A stretch of DNA of 64,000 bases from Oceanobacillus damuensis (GTDB lineage Bacteria > Bacillota > Bacilli > Bacillales > Amphibacillaceae): contig NZ_LQNF01000009.1 of the NCBI RefSeq assembly GCF_001618145.1, forward strand, positions 104,293 through 168,292. The letters are read 5' to 3'. Below are positions 15,387 to 24,812 of this stretch, piece after piece. Under the pieces are notes generated by a model. That model was not told the DNA's origin. It searched no databases and saw nothing but the letters and a program-made list of their open reading frames with translations. The position numbers were made by a program, and so were the translations under genes. Position 1 is the stretch's first letter; every line of letters starts with the position of its first letter.

Positions 15387-16139
15387 ATGGCATACCAGGA
15401 AATGGCATACCTGTACGATAAATTAATGCTGAATGCACCATATAATGAATGGATTTCGTTTACGCAAGGTATAATGAAACGTACCGGTAAGAACATTGCG
15501 AAAATAGCAGACCTTGGTTGCGGCACAGGAGAAATTACAACAAGATTGGCTGAGCAGGGCTATCAAATGACCGGTGTAGATTATTCGGCCGATATGCTGA
15601 CGTACGCAGAGCATAAGGCAAGTGAAAAAAATCTGACTATCCAATGGATCCAGCAGGATTTAATTTCACTGAATGGCCTAAGCCAATATGATATGGCAAT
15701 TAGCTATTGTGATGTAATCAATTATATTACAGACAAAGACGATTTGAGAAAAACGTTTCACAACATTGCAAACTCTTTAAAGGACGGCGGTCTTTTTATA
15801 TTTGATGTACACTCCCTTTCTCACGTGGAAATGAACTATATTAACCATACTTTCGCAGATGTTACAGACGATGCTTCCTATATCTGGTTTTGTTCAGAAG
15901 GGGAAGAACGTGGTGAAATGTTTCATGATTTGACATTTTTCTCGCGAGAGGGAGAACATTATGTGAGATTTGATGAATGCCACCACCAACAAACATATCC
16001 GGTTGAATTTTATAAAAAACTATTGAAGGATGCAGGGTTTGAAAACTTGAAATTGTATGCTGATTTCTCCTTAAAAGAGAATAATGTGGATGAAAAATCG
16101 GAAAGAATTTTCTTTTTGGCTGAAAAAAGGTCGGGATAA
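15387..16139 (+). CDS. yqeM: YqeM, class I SAM-dependent methyltransferase
   Basis: 250-residue Rossmann-fold methyltransferase. Motif I is ADLGCGTGEITTRLAEQG (about 34-51), then VDYSADML and the acidic motif MAISYCDVINYI. The substrate is unknown. It begins 3 bp after rsfS. Its stop lies within the following terminator hairpin. By position it is the B. subtilis yqeM orthologue; comER, which follows in B. subtilis on the other strand, is absent here. Confidence 0.88.
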   Translation: MAYQEMAYLYDKLMLNAPYNEWISFTQGIMKRTGKNIAKIADLGCGTGEITTRLAEQGYQMTGVDYSADMLTYAEHKASEKNLTIQWIQQDLISLNGLSQYDMAISYCDVINYITDKDDLRKTFHNIANSLKDGGLFIFDVHSLSHVEMNYINHTFADVTDDASYIWFCSEGEERGEMFHDLTFFSREGEHYVRFDECHHQQTYPVEFYKKLLKDAGFENLKLYADFSLKENNVDEKSERIFFLAEKRSG

Positions 16140-16162
16140 ATACTATTTTCCGATCTTTTTTT
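16123..16162 (+). terminator. Terminator after yqeM
   Basis: A 12-bp stem (AAAAAAGGTCGG at 16123-16134 with CCGATCTTTTTT from 16150; one G-U pair) followed by T residues. It overlaps the last codons of yqeM and separates the yqe operon from comE. Confidence 0.8.
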
Positions 16163-16254
16163 ATGTGCAGGAATTTCACTGATCATGTCGAATATAGAAT
16201 TATGGATAATCCCCGAGTGTAAAAAACGTACTGATGGAAGGAGGTATTTCTTGA

Positions 16255-16842
16255 TTGCTGGAGCTTCTGAAAAAAGCGACATTTTTTATTATTACCGCTG
16301 CTGTTGTGATTATTTTTATCCTATTAACAACAAATGAAGATGCTGATTATGTTTCGACGGATTTACATGCCGTTCCCCAAAATGATAACCCTCAGGAAGA
16401 GCAACCTTCACAATCTCCACCAACTAATTATGCGGTCGTTGATGTAAAAGGAGCAGTTATGAATAATGGTATCTATGAAGTTTCCATAGATGCAAGAGTG
16501 AATGATGTCATCATTTTGGCTGGTGGTTTCAAGGAAAATGCTGATTCTTCGCAAGTGAATCTTGCCCAGAAGGTCCATGATGAAATGGTTATTCATGTTC
16601 CGGTATTAGGTGAGATTGCAGAGTCATCAGCGGATGCGTTGAGCAATAATAAGGTGAAAATTAATTATGCTACCCAGGAAGAGATTGAAACACTTCCGGG
16701 GATTGGCCCTTCAAAAGCACTTGCAATTATTCAACATCGGGAAGAATATGGTCATTACCAAAAAACGGAGGATTTGCTGCAAGTATCCGGAATAGGTGAG
16801 AAAACGCTTGAAAATATGAAAGAGTCCATTCAAATCCCGTAA
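16255..16842 (+). CDS. comEA: ComEA, competence DNA receptor
   Basis: 195-residue membrane-anchored DNA-binding protein. It has an N-terminal membrane helix (about 8-24), a spacer rich in Pro/Gln, an SLBB domain (VVDVKGAVMNNGIYEV) and two C-terminal helix-hairpin-helix motifs (LPGIGPSKALAIIQHR and VSGIGEKTLENM). It binds incoming double-stranded DNA outside the membrane during transformation. The TTG at 16255 is used because AAGGAGGT ends 9-10 bp upstream and no in-frame ATG is near. Confidence 0.93.
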   Translation: MLELLKKATFFIITAAVVIIFILLTTNEDADYVSTDLHAVPQNDNPQEEQPSQSPPTNYAVVDVKGAVMNNGIYEVSIDARVNDVIILAGGFKENADSSQVNLAQKVHDEMVIHVPVLGEIAESSADALSNNKVKINYATQEEIETLPGIGPSKALAIIQHREEYGHYQKTEDLLQVSGIGEKTLENMKESIQIP

Positions 16843-16925
16843 GTTTTGGAATCAGGTTGCGATTGACGAAATTTCAGGATGGAATGTAAACTAGTAACAT
16901 CAATATAAAAAAGGGGCATACGCAG

Positions 16926-17489
16926 ATGGAAAGAATATCCTGGGATCAATATTTTATGGCACAAAGCCATTTACTAGCATTAAGAAGCACATGCACAAGA
17001 TTGATGGTAGGCGCTACCATTGTCAGAGATAAACGAATCATTGCAGGAGGATATAATGGGAGTGTATCTGGCAGTGTTCACTGTATTGATGATGGGTGCT
17101 ATGTCATTGATGGTCATTGTGTCCGGACAGTGCATGCTGAAGCAAATGCTTTATTGCAATGTGCGAAATTTGGTGTTCCGACAGATAATGCAGACATTTA
17201 TGTTACCCACTTCCCTTGCCTGCAATGTACAAAGCAGCTGATACAAAGCGGGATCAGGACCGTTTATTATGCGGAAGATTATCATAACCATGAGTATGCC
17301 ATTCAATTGTTTAAAGAAGCAGGTGTGGAGACAAAGAAAGTAAAATTGGATTATTTGGCAGTCGACACAAACTACAAGGAAAAGGTTTCTCTGGTCAATA
17401 ATCTGATTGGAAAGCTCGACGCTATGACAGATGAAGATCAGGAAGTTTCTTTCTTGAAGAAAGAAGCGGAAAAATTATTTCAAAAATAA
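16926..17489 (+). CDS. comEB: ComEB, dCMP deaminase family protein
   Basis: 187-residue zinc-dependent deaminase. The zinc/catalytic set is HAEANALLQ and PCLQC (PCxxC). It converts dCMP to dUMP; in B. subtilis it also has a reported role in placing ComGA at the cell pole. The C-terminus is longer than a minimal deaminase. GGGGCATACGCAG precedes the ATG. comEC starts 10 bp after the stop. Confidence 0.93.
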   Translation: MERISWDQYFMAQSHLLALRSTCTRLMVGATIVRDKRIIAGGYNGSVSGSVHCIDDGCYVIDGHCVRTVHAEANALLQCAKFGVPTDNADIYVTHFPCLQCTKQLIQSGIRTVYYAEDYHNHEYAIQLFKEAGVETKKVKLDYLAVDTNYKEKVSLVNNLIGKLDAMTDEDQEVSFLKKEAEKLFQK

Positions 17490-17499
17490 ACCGGAATAG

Positions 17500-19812
17500 G
17501 TGAACAGAAAATTGAAAGGCTATTGGCATTTGGTTGCTTTAGCGGGAGGGGCAGCCATTATAAAGGCATATTTCCATAATCAGTGGATTATTCTCGCTTT
17601 CCTATTATGGCTCTTCTATTTGTATTATTACGAACGGTTAGGGAAATGGCCGATAATCGTTTCCTTAACTGTATTTATCTTTTTTTCACTTTATATTCCC
17701 TCGATTGACAAACAGGTTTACCACGACAATCATTTTCCAACAGAACAATCCCTTTATACTGGAAAGATAGTAAGTCCTGTTCTAACTACAAAAGACAAAT
17801 TGGAATTTACACTGGAAGAAAGAAAATCCGGTAACAGTATCCTTATCCTTTATTTCCCGAATAACGATAACGAAACATATCGCAACGATCCTCACTTTTC
17901 AAGTTTACAGCATGGAGCAACATGCATGCTGGAGGGGATTGCGGAATTACCTGCCGAAAGCAGAAACCCCGGTCAATTCGACTACCGCCATTTTCTTCTC
18001 ACCAAAGGCATAAGCCACCAGCTTGTATTAGATTCTCTGGAAAATATTTCATGTAATGGCTCGTCTTTTCTGAATCGTTTTTATTTGTTGCGGCAATATT
18101 TGCTTAGACATATTGAAACGCAATTATCTGCATTTACTTCATCCTGGTTAACTGCAATCGTATTCGGTGAAGATTCATCGATTGATTCTGAAACAGAAAA
18201 AGTTTTTCAAAGATGGAGTTTAACCCATATTATTGCAATTTCTGGTTCGAATATAGGTTTAATCGTTGGGATATTCTACTTTATGCTGATCAGGCTTCAG
18301 TTACTTACAAAGGAAAAAACACAGTGGCTTGTGATTTTTCTGCTGCCCGTATATGCTTTGTTGGCTGGTGGCGAACCGTCTGTATGGAGAGCATCTGTCA
18401 TGGTAGTGGCATTTATACTGTTCAATAAGTACAGATTTAAGTTCAGTTATACAGATGTGCTAAGTATCGTTTTCTTATTGTTGATTTTGTTTGATAAGTA
18501 TATCGTTTATCATGTAGGTTTCCAGTTGTCGTTTATCGTTACTTTCGCAATTTTCCTCTCAAGTAAATGGGTCGCTGAATCGAAATCTCCTTTCTGGCAG
18601 GTACTTCAGATAAGTTTTGTTTCCCAAATGGTAATTATACCCATTCAGTTAGCGTATTTTTCCATATTCCAACCATTGTCAATTATCCTTAACTTGTTGA
18701 TCATTCCATATTTTACGTTATTTGCCATCCCATTGATGTATATTCTATTACCTCTGTCATTTTTTCCCTCCGTTCTTGTGCGGCCGCTGGATTCCATTTT
18801 TGCTGAAATTCATTCCCTTGTAATATCCTTCACTGCCTTCGTTGACAGAAACTTTTATTTCCCGTTTCTATCAGGAGGATTGCCTTTGATAGCGGCAATC
18901 ATCTACTTCGGTTTATTCTTTGTCTTTATGGGTGATTTGCAACGACGTCGATTAAAGCAAGCATTTCGGACAGGCGTCTTACTTTGTTTATTGGTCATGC
19001 TGATTGCTGCAAAACCATATTATTCTTCAACTGGTACGGTTACAATGTTTGACATTGGTCAAGGTGACGCATTCCTTATTGAATTGCCTTACAGAAAAGG
19101 TGTTGTAATGATCGATGCTGGTGCTAGATTTTCGTTTGAAAATATGGAAGCTTCAGAAAATGTTTATGAACAAATTTTAAAGCCTTATTTTTATTCACGT
19201 GGTATAAGGAAACTGGATGCTTTAATTATTTCGCACGAGGATTTGGACCATATGGGAAGCGCAACGTTTATTTTGCAAAATATGGAGGTGGAAGAAATAA
19301 TCGTATCGGACTATTTTGATGAAATTTTATTGAGCGATTTGATAAACGGTAACTCCAATACGAATATTAGAAAAGTCCATAGGGATGATTCTGAGGCTAT
19401 AGGAGGAAATGTGTTTCATGTACTGGCTCCCGGTGAAGAACGTTTTTCGGCAAACGAAAATTCACTCGTATTATTAAGTGAACTAGGCGGTGCCAACTGG
19501 CTTTTCACTGGAGATATCGGAAAAGATGAAGAAAAAGAACTGTTAGGAGCTTACCCGAATTTATCTTTGGATGTTTTAAAAGTTGCTCACCATGGAAGTA
19601 ATACATCAACAGACCCAATTTTTCTTGAAAGGACAAGTCCTCGATTCGCTCTCATTTCAGTAGGAGAAAATAACCGATACGGACATCCTGCAGTTGACGT
19701 GCTCGATGCTCTAAAGGAAAAAGGAGTTGTAATACTACGAACAGATCAAAGTGGGGCTGTACAGTATATATTTAATGGGCAGGGCGGAACATTTTTTACG
19801 TACATACCATAA
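17500..19812 (+). CDS. comEC: ComEC, DNA uptake channel
   Basis: 770-residue polytopic membrane protein. Hydrophobic helices near the N-terminus, an OB-like extracytoplasmic segment, the competence domain (HIIAISGSNIGLIVGI and GGEPSVWRASVMV), and a C-terminal metallo-beta-lactamase-like domain (FDIGQGDAFLIELP; SHEDLDHMGS; LKVAHHGS). It carries single-stranded DNA across the cytoplasmic membrane. The GTG start follows GGAATAGG. It is full length, so the uptake channel is probably functional. Confidence 0.95.
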   Translation: MNRKLKGYWHLVALAGGAAIIKAYFHNQWIILAFLLWLFYLYYYERLGKWPIIVSLTVFIFFSLYIPSIDKQVYHDNHFPTEQSLYTGKIVSPVLTTKDKLEFTLEERKSGNSILILYFPNNDNETYRNDPHFSSLQHGATCMLEGIAELPAESRNPGQFDYRHFLLTKGISHQLVLDSLENISCNGSSFLNRFYLLRQYLLRHIETQLSAFTSSWLTAIVFGEDSSIDSETEKVFQRWSLTHIIAISGSNIGLIVGIFYFMLIRLQLLTKEKTQWLVIFLLPVYALLAGGEPSVWRASVMVVAFILFNKYRFKFSYTDVLSIVFLLLILFDKYIVYHVGFQLSFIVTFAIFLSSKWVAESKSPFWQVLQISFVSQMVIIPIQLAYFSIFQPLSIILNLLIIPYFTLFAIPLMYILLPLSFFPSVLVRPLDSIFAEIHSLVISFTAFVDRNFYFPFLSGGLPLIAAIIYFGLFFVFMGDLQRRRLKQAFRTGVLLCLLVMLIAAKPYYSSTGTVTMFDIGQGDAFLIELPYRKGVVMIDAGARFSFENMEASENVYEQILKPYFYSRGIRKLDALIISHEDLDHMGSATFILQNMEVEEIIVSDYFDEILLSDLINGNSNTNIRKVHRDDSEAIGGNVFHVLAPGEERFSANENSLVLLSELGGANWLFTGDIGKDEEKELLGAYPNLSLDVLKVAHHGSNTSTDPIFLERTSPRFALISVGENNRYGHPAVDVLDALKEKGVVILRTDQSGAVQYIFNGQGGTFFTYIP

Positions 19813-19854
19813 ACTGCAAATATAGAGGTATGTTGGAAGAATGAAAAATAGAGA

Positions 19855-19885
19855 TGGAAAAAAGAGACTGTAGATCAGTCTCTTT
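19855..19885 (-). terminator. Terminator of yqzM (possibly also comEC)
   Basis: A perfect 10-bp stem AAAGAGACTG (19861-19870) with its complement at 19876-19885. On the reverse strand it is followed by six T residues, so it ends yqzM transcription. Forward it has only three T. Confidence 0.8.
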
Positions 19886-19919
19886 CAAGTTACATTCATA
19901 AAGATATGATTTCAGCTTA

Positions 19920-20054
19920 CTATTGGCCAATCACACTGATAGTCGTACCAATAGCAAAAATTAACACGAAGAAAATAAATGAGAAAGCAAATCCTTTAAT
20001 TGAGTCGACTACATCGTTGCCTTTAGACTGTACATCTTTTTCAAATTCGTTCAC
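19920..20054 (-). CDS. yqzM: YqzM family small membrane protein
   Basis: 44 residues beginning MNEFEKDVQSKGNDVVDS, followed by one membrane helix (about 22-41). Length, N-terminal motif and position between comEC and holA match B. subtilis YqzM, whose function is unknown. The start is GTG with TAGGAGGGG 6 bp upstream. Confidence 0.9.
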   Translation of the reverse strand: MNEFEKDVQSKGNDVVDSIKGFAFSFIFFVLIFAIGTTISVIGQ

Positions 20055-20374
20055 AATATACCCCTCCTATGTCATCAAATTCAGTATAAATTAAATGGTT
20101 AAAAAAATCTACTTTCCAGCCACTACTTATTGCAAATTAATTATTCATCTCCATTTTTAGAAAGACTTAACATCTATACTTTTGCTCTGTCGGCATAACC
20201 TAATGACAAGTAAAACATCGTTTGATATCTTTGTTTCTAGAGCTTAGATATCAGGCGTTCATATAGATGCTGGAGGGGGGATTTGTTTCTCCCCCTCCAA
20301 AATATCACTTGCCATTCACGAGTTTCAGCTTTACCATTATACCTATACATAGTTGGAATGAGAGTGAGTAGTGA
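20055..20374. other. Divergent intergenic region yqzM-holA with two hairpins
   Basis: 320 bp with no coding frame. GATATCT (20224-20230) and AGATATC (20246-20252) form one stem. TGGAGGGGG (20271-20279) and CCCCCTCCA (20291-20299) form a strong GC hairpin 76 bp before holA. Neither is followed by a T-run. They could be a leader RNA structure or a small RNA. Confidence 0.5.
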
Positions 20375-21394
20375 ATGTCATATATCGATGTAATGAAACA
20401 GCTTAAAAAAAACAATATTGATCAAGTATATCTCGCATATGGAACGGAGTCCTTCTTTCTGCAAAATATCAAAAAAGAAGTTATGAAACGGGTGCTTGAT
20501 GGAGATGAAGATAATCTTTCTGTGTATGATCTTGAAGAGACACCTATACAGGAAGTTATCGCAGATGCTGAAACCTATCCGTTCTTTGGGGACAGAAAGC
20601 TTATTATCGCCAGCAATCCCGGTTTTCTTAAAGCAAAGCCGGACAAGCTCCCTTTCGAACATGATACATCCTCATTGGAAATGTATCTCGATTCACCTGC
20701 GGAATATTCCGTTTTAGTATTTGTTGCTGCTTATGAAAAAATAGATGAGCGCAAAAAAATCAGTAAGCTCCTTAAGAAACACGCCGCCGTTGCTGTTTGT
20801 AATGCAGTTAAGGATCAGGATTTAAAACAATGGATTGATACATTGGCAGGGCAGCAACGGGTAACTATAGAAAATGAAGCATATGATATTTTTGAGACAG
20901 AGTTATCATCCAATCTTCACTTACTGGAAAGTGAGTTGACGAAGCTGGCATTATATGTTGGCGACGGAGGAACTATAACAAAAGAGATAGCTGAGCAGCT
21001 TATTTCCCATACATCAAATAGTTCTTCGCTCCGATTGGTAGATGCTGTAATTGAACGTGATTTACATAAAGCGATATCTGTTTATAAGGACTTGGAGAAG
21101 ATGAAAGAAGAGCCCATTGCCATGATAGCTCTGCTCGCATTTCAATTTCGTACCATATTAAGAGTTAAACTTCTTAAGCAAAAAGGGTACAGTCAATTTC
21201 AAATGCAAAAGACAATCGGGGCACATCCATATGTCATCAAGATTGGACTGGCACGGGAAAAGAAATTTTCCATATCTGAACTTGAAGATATCATCAGCAA
21301 GCTAACCGATGCCGATGCGGTAATGAAGCAAGGGAAAATGGAAAAAGAACTGGCATTTGAACTTCTGCTGTATGAGTTAATACAAACCTCTTAA
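20375..21394 (+). CDS. holA: DNA polymerase III subunit delta
   Basis: 339-residue clamp-loader subunit. Recognisable from YLAYGTESFFLQNIKKEV at the N-terminus, the SSLRLVDAVIERDLHKAISVYKDLEKMKEEPIAMIALL segment (read in parts), and C-terminal FELLLYELI. It opens the sliding clamp for loading at the replication fork. Divergent from yqzM and convergent with rpsT, as in B. subtilis. Confidence 0.93.
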   Translation: MSYIDVMKQLKKNNIDQVYLAYGTESFFLQNIKKEVMKRVLDGDEDNLSVYDLEETPIQEVIADAETYPFFGDRKLIIASNPGFLKAKPDKLPFEHDTSSLEMYLDSPAEYSVLVFVAAYEKIDERKKISKLLKKHAAVAVCNAVKDQDLKQWIDTLAGQQRVTIENEAYDIFETELSSNLHLLESELTKLALYVGDGGTITKEIAEQLISHTSNSSSLRLVDAVIERDLHKAISVYKDLEKMKEEPIAMIALLAFQFRTILRVKLLKQKGYSQFQMQKTIGAHPYVIKIGLAREKKFSISELEDIISKLTDADAVMKQGKMEKELAFELLLYELIQTS

Positions 21395-21410
21395 AGTCTT
21401 TGGACCATAC

Positions 21411-21447
21411 AAAAAAAACGATCCGGTTATTCCGAATCGTTTTTTTA
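21411..21447. terminator. Bidirectional terminator between holA and rpsT
   Basis: A run of eight A and CGATCCGG, a short loop, then CCGAATCG and seven T. One mismatch lies in the GC part of the stem. It can terminate both convergent genes. Confidence 0.85.
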
Positions 21448-21708
21448 TTATAGAGCGTTAACTTTTTTAGTTAGACGTGATTTTTGACGGTCGCCTGCAT
21501 TTTTGTGGATTAATCCTTTTTGGACAGCCTTGTCAATATGTTTTGTTGTAGTTTGCATTGCAACTTTAGCATTTTCTGCATCATTTGCTTCCACTAAACC
21601 TTCAACGCGTTTGATCTCTGAGCGCAATGCTGATTTTTGAGCAGTGTTAGCTGTGCGTTTCTTTTCGTTTACACCAATACGTTTGATTGCTGATTTTACA
21701 TTAGCCAT
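21448..21708 (-). CDS. rpsT: 30S ribosomal protein S20
   Basis: 86-residue basic protein beginning MANVKSAIKRIGVNEKK, typical of S20, which binds 16S rRNA early in 30S assembly. The start at 21708 follows AGGAGGTGAAATAC; an upstream in-frame ATG overlaps the ribosome site. A sigma-A-type promoter lies about 110 bp upstream. Confidence 0.97.
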   Translation of the reverse strand: MANVKSAIKRIGVNEKKRTANTAQKSALRSEIKRVEGLVEANDAENAKVAMQTTTKHIDKAVQKGLIHKNAGDRQKSRLTKKVNAL

Positions 21709-21818
21709 GTATTTCACCTCCTAGCAGTGAACATTATCTCGTTAATCGTTAATAAAGTTCAATTATCCTCTTAAAGTTATCCGTTAATTTAAATCAACTT
21801 TCAGTTGGGACAAGATGT

Positions 21819-21847
21819 ATTTTACCAAAGGAAGCCGATGTTTTCAA
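21819..21847 (-). promoter_or_regulatory. Sigma-A-type promoter of rpsT
   Basis: On the reverse strand TTGAAA (21847-21842), a 17-bp spacer, and TAAAAT (21824-21819). Confidence 0.65.
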
Positions 21848-21931
21848 TAGAATTGTTATACGACCGGAATATTTCGTATGTTTTCGGGTGAATTGTCAAT
21901 TCTATAATTGATAACCTTATGAAGGGAAGAC

Positions 21932-23038
21932 ATGCAGATGGATGATTTAAATAAAGCGTATCAGGTAAGAACCGATTTGGCTGTAGAAGCACGTGATATG
22001 TATACCGAAACCGAATCTAAAACGAAGAAAAGTGAAATAAAAGGAGTTTCTTTCAAAGAAAGGAACGAAGATGATATAAAAATATCCTATGTGGATATTG
22101 ATGAAGAAGGTGCAAAGCTGATAGGGAAAAAGCCTGGAGCCTATGTCACGATTTATGCAGATGGAGTTAAAAAACAGGATACAGCAAGGCAGGAGGCAGC
22201 TGCAAAAGTTCTTGCAAGAGAGCTGGAGGATTTAATTTCGAGGAATAATATCCCATTGGGCGGCACCGGTTTAATTGTCGGATTGGGAAATTGGAATGTG
22301 ACACCAGATGCACTCGGACCGATGACGGTCGAAAAGGTACTCGTGACAAGCCATCTGTTTAAGCTCCAGCACGAAACGGTGGCAGACGGCTATCGGCAGG
22401 TTGCAGCAGTCACTCCAGGGGTTATGGGGGTTACTGGTATAGAAACGAGTGACATTATTTTCGGTATCGCAGAAAAGTACAAGCCTGATTTTGTGATTGC
22501 CATAGATGCGCTTGCTTCAAGATCTATTGAGAGAGTCAATGAAACGATACAGCTTTCCGATACTGGTATTCATCCTGGATCAGGGGTCGGCAACAAGCGA
22601 AAAGAGATCAGCAAGGAAACGCTTGGAGTTCCTGTTCTGGCGATTGGTGTTCCGACGGTTGTTGATGCGGTGACAATTGCCAGTGATACAATCGATTTTT
22701 TGCTGAAGCATTTTGGCAGGGAATGGAACGAAAAGGACAGACCATCCAAGTCATTGGCACCGGCTGGTATGGCTTTTGGAGGGAAAAAGCTTACTGATGA
22801 AGACATGCCGGATAAAGAGAAGAGAGAAACGTTCCTTGGCATCGTAGGCTCTCTATCGGATGATGAAAAAAGAAAGCTGATTACAGAAGTCCTGACACCA
22901 ATCGGTCATAATTTGATGGTAACACCAAAAGAGGTGGACGGATTTATGATTGATATGGCTAATCTGATAGCCAATGGGGTGAATGCAGCATTGCATGAAA
23001 AAGTAAATGTGGACAATTTTGCATCTTATTCCAGATAA
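21932..23038 (+). CDS. gpr: GPR endopeptidase, germination protease
   Basis: 368 residues. Highly conserved blocks [25 protein letters not shown] [24 protein letters not shown], and [14 protein letters not shown] identify the spore protease that degrades small acid-soluble proteins during germination. It is made as an inactive zymogen in the forespore; the N-terminal propeptide region is present ([11 protein letters not shown]). GAAGGGA lies 6 bp before the ATG. spoIIP follows. Confidence 0.96.
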   Translation: MQMDDLNKAYQVRTDLAVEARDMYTETESKTKKSEIKGVSFKERNEDDIKISYVDIDEEGAKLIGKKPGAYVTIYADGVKKQDTARQEAAAKVLARELEDLISRNNIPLGGTGLIVGLGNWNVTPDALGPMTVEKVLVTSHLFKLQHETVADGYRQVAAVTPGVMGVTGIETSDIIFGIAEKYKPDFVIAIDALASRSIERVNETIQLSDTGIHPGSGVGNKRKEISKETLGVPVLAIGVPTVVDAVTIASDTIDFLLKHFGREWNEKDRPSKSLAPAGMAFGGKKLTDEDMPDKEKRETFLGIVGSLSDDEKRKLITEVLTPIGHNLMVTPKEVDGFMIDMANLIANGVNAALHEKVNVDNFASYSR

Positions 23039-23153
23039 TTGAAGCCGGCTCTATTAAATGTTCTATTTTTCAAATACATGGTTCTAGTTTTTCAGTTCAG
23101 CTCATAGATTTTAAACAAGAGTTGACAGCAGAAAGGTGGAATCATGTATTTTT

Positions 23154-24317
23154 ATGAACAGAAATCACCTGAAAAACAATGCCCAGCATATATCGAGAAA
23201 TAGCGGTTTATATTTGCTTAGTGTTATTGTTCTTTTTATATTTATTGGTTTACTTACAACCGTTCAGCCAGCATACCGTTTTTCATCTGGTTTGATTACG
23301 GAGTGGACAAGGGATATCGATGGATTCGTGTTTTACAGCCTATTAGGCATGGAGAACCGGTCGTTTAAGGAAGCATTTCCAGATGATCGTCAATTGCCAA
23401 AACTTTCAGGAGTGCTCTTTCAAGTAGCGACAAATTTAAAACCGAATGATCCACGAAGTCTGCTCGGAAACGAAATTCCCGGATTTTCCATTTACGATAG
23501 ACGTATTCTTATAGCGGGAGAGGGAACGGATTATACCAATCTTCCTATCGAATCACTTCCGCCATTGGAAGAAGTATTGAAAGAACGGGAAGCAATCATG
23601 GATGAAGAAACAGAAGAACCGATTGTTGAAGATAATCAGGAAGTATTACAACAAACGACTGGGGGACGCAATGTAGTATTTATTTACAACACACATAACA
23701 GGGAATCTTTCCTTCCCTATTTGCCAAATGATTCAGACCCAGATTCAGCACATCATCCCGAGATGAACATTACCAAGGTCAGTGAACGTCTTGCTCAATC
23801 ACTGGAAAGGAAAGGGATTGGCACCTATGTTGATGATACAGACATTGGTAATTTATTGAATGAAAAAGGATGGCAATACGGGAAATCATATGATGCTTCG
23901 AGAGAAATTGCCGAAGAAGTTTTCGCCTCCAATAAAGATATACAGTTTGCTTTTGATCTTCACCGTGACTCACAACCTAGAGATTTAACAACGACAGACA
24001 TTGACGGAGAGGCCTATGCAAGAATTATGTTTGTCATAGGGATGGAGAATGCTGATCATGAGAAGAATCTTGAATTGGCTACTAAATTGCATTATCTCAT
24101 GGAGGAAAAATACCCTGGTATAAGCAGGGGACTTCTTCCTAAAGAAGGAGGGGGGACAAATGGTGTCTATAATCAGGATCTCTCGGACAATTCTATTCTG
24201 ATTGAATTTGGCGGGGTGGAAAATACAATGGAAGAATTGTACCGCTCTGCAGATGCACTGGCAGAAGTTTTCAGTGAATTTTATTGGGACGCAGAAGCAG
24301 TTCAAGCGAATCCATAG
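23154..24317 (+). CDS. spoIIP: Stage II sporulation protein P
   Basis: 387 residues from ATG 23154. One membrane helix (about 18-36), then a linker and a C-terminal amidase/endopeptidase domain (FIYNTHNRESFLPYL; FDLHRDSQPRDLTT; LIEFGGVENTMEELYRSAD). SpoIIP works with SpoIID and SpoIIM to degrade septal peptidoglycan during engulfment. The start is uncertain: the frame also has GTG at 23136 inside the AAAGGTGG ribosome site, and ATG 23154 is 14-16 bp from that site. An out-of-frame ATG at 23144 is better placed. yqxA follows. Confidence 0.93.
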   Translation: MNRNHLKNNAQHISRNSGLYLLSVIVLFIFIGLLTTVQPAYRFSSGLITEWTRDIDGFVFYSLLGMENRSFKEAFPDDRQLPKLSGVLFQVATNLKPNDPRSLLGNEIPGFSIYDRRILIAGEGTDYTNLPIESLPPLEEVLKEREAIMDEETEEPIVEDNQEVLQQTTGGRNVVFIYNTHNRESFLPYLPNDSDPDSAHHPEMNITKVSERLAQSLERKGIGTYVDDTDIGNLLNEKGWQYGKSYDASREIAEEVFASNKDIQFAFDLHRDSQPRDLTTTDIDGEAYARIMFVIGMENADHEKNLELATKLHYLMEEKYPGISRGLLPKEGGGTNGVYNQDLSDNSILIEFGGVENTMEELYRSADALAEVFSEFYWDAEAVQANP

Positions 24318-24330
24318 GAGGAGATAGACG

Positions 24331-24630
24331 GTGCGATTACTTGTAGTCTTATTATTCATGGCTGTATTTTTCTTGTCAGGGATTGTTTATGGAATGAACA
24401 AGGAGCAGGATTTACCAACTGTCACCGATTTTACGGAAGAAAGAGGAACCGAAGAAGAACAAAATGTAATTGTCGAAACGGTCTCCACTCCAGTAAGCCA
24501 GCCGGATATCACGGAGGCTTCATCAGTCCAATATACACAAAAAACAGCCTCCATCTTGGAAGCGGGTGTAAAAGGTTTCTTTGAAGTTCTGATGGAGTTT
24601 ATGTATCAAATTGCAAAAATCTTTTTTTGA
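24331..24630 (+). CDS. yqxA: YqxA family protein (DUF3679)
   Basis: 99 residues: an N-terminal membrane or signal segment (about 2-21), an acidic middle, and a C-terminal hydrophobic helix ending at the stop. It occupies the place of B. subtilis yqxA directly downstream of spoIIP. Function unknown. GTG start with GGAGGAGA upstream, 13 bp after spoIIP, so probably co-transcribed. Confidence 0.75.
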   Translation: MRLLVVLLFMAVFFLSGIVYGMNKEQDLPTVTDFTEERGTEEEQNVIVETVSTPVSQPDITEASSVQYTQKTASILEAGVKGFFEVLMEFMYQIAKIFF

Positions 24631-24703
24631 CATGTAGATAATTGTTTATCCCGCATACAACGGACTGAAATCCCACTATTCAATGAAGGTTGGCTTTTAT
24701 TGA

Positions 24704-24732
24704 TTGAATATAACCGCTGCAATTGCTATAAT
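24704..24732 (+). promoter_or_regulatory. Sigma-A-type promoter of lepA
   Basis: TTGAAT (24704-24709), a 17-bp spacer, and TATAAT (24727-24732), with TG one base before the -10 (extended -10). Confidence 0.7.
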
Positions 24733-24812
24733 CAATCCTAGTGATTAATGCCTTAAATTTGGAAGCTTTTATCTGATTAAGGGATGAAAGACTGTGGGAG
24801 TGAGCATCAGGA

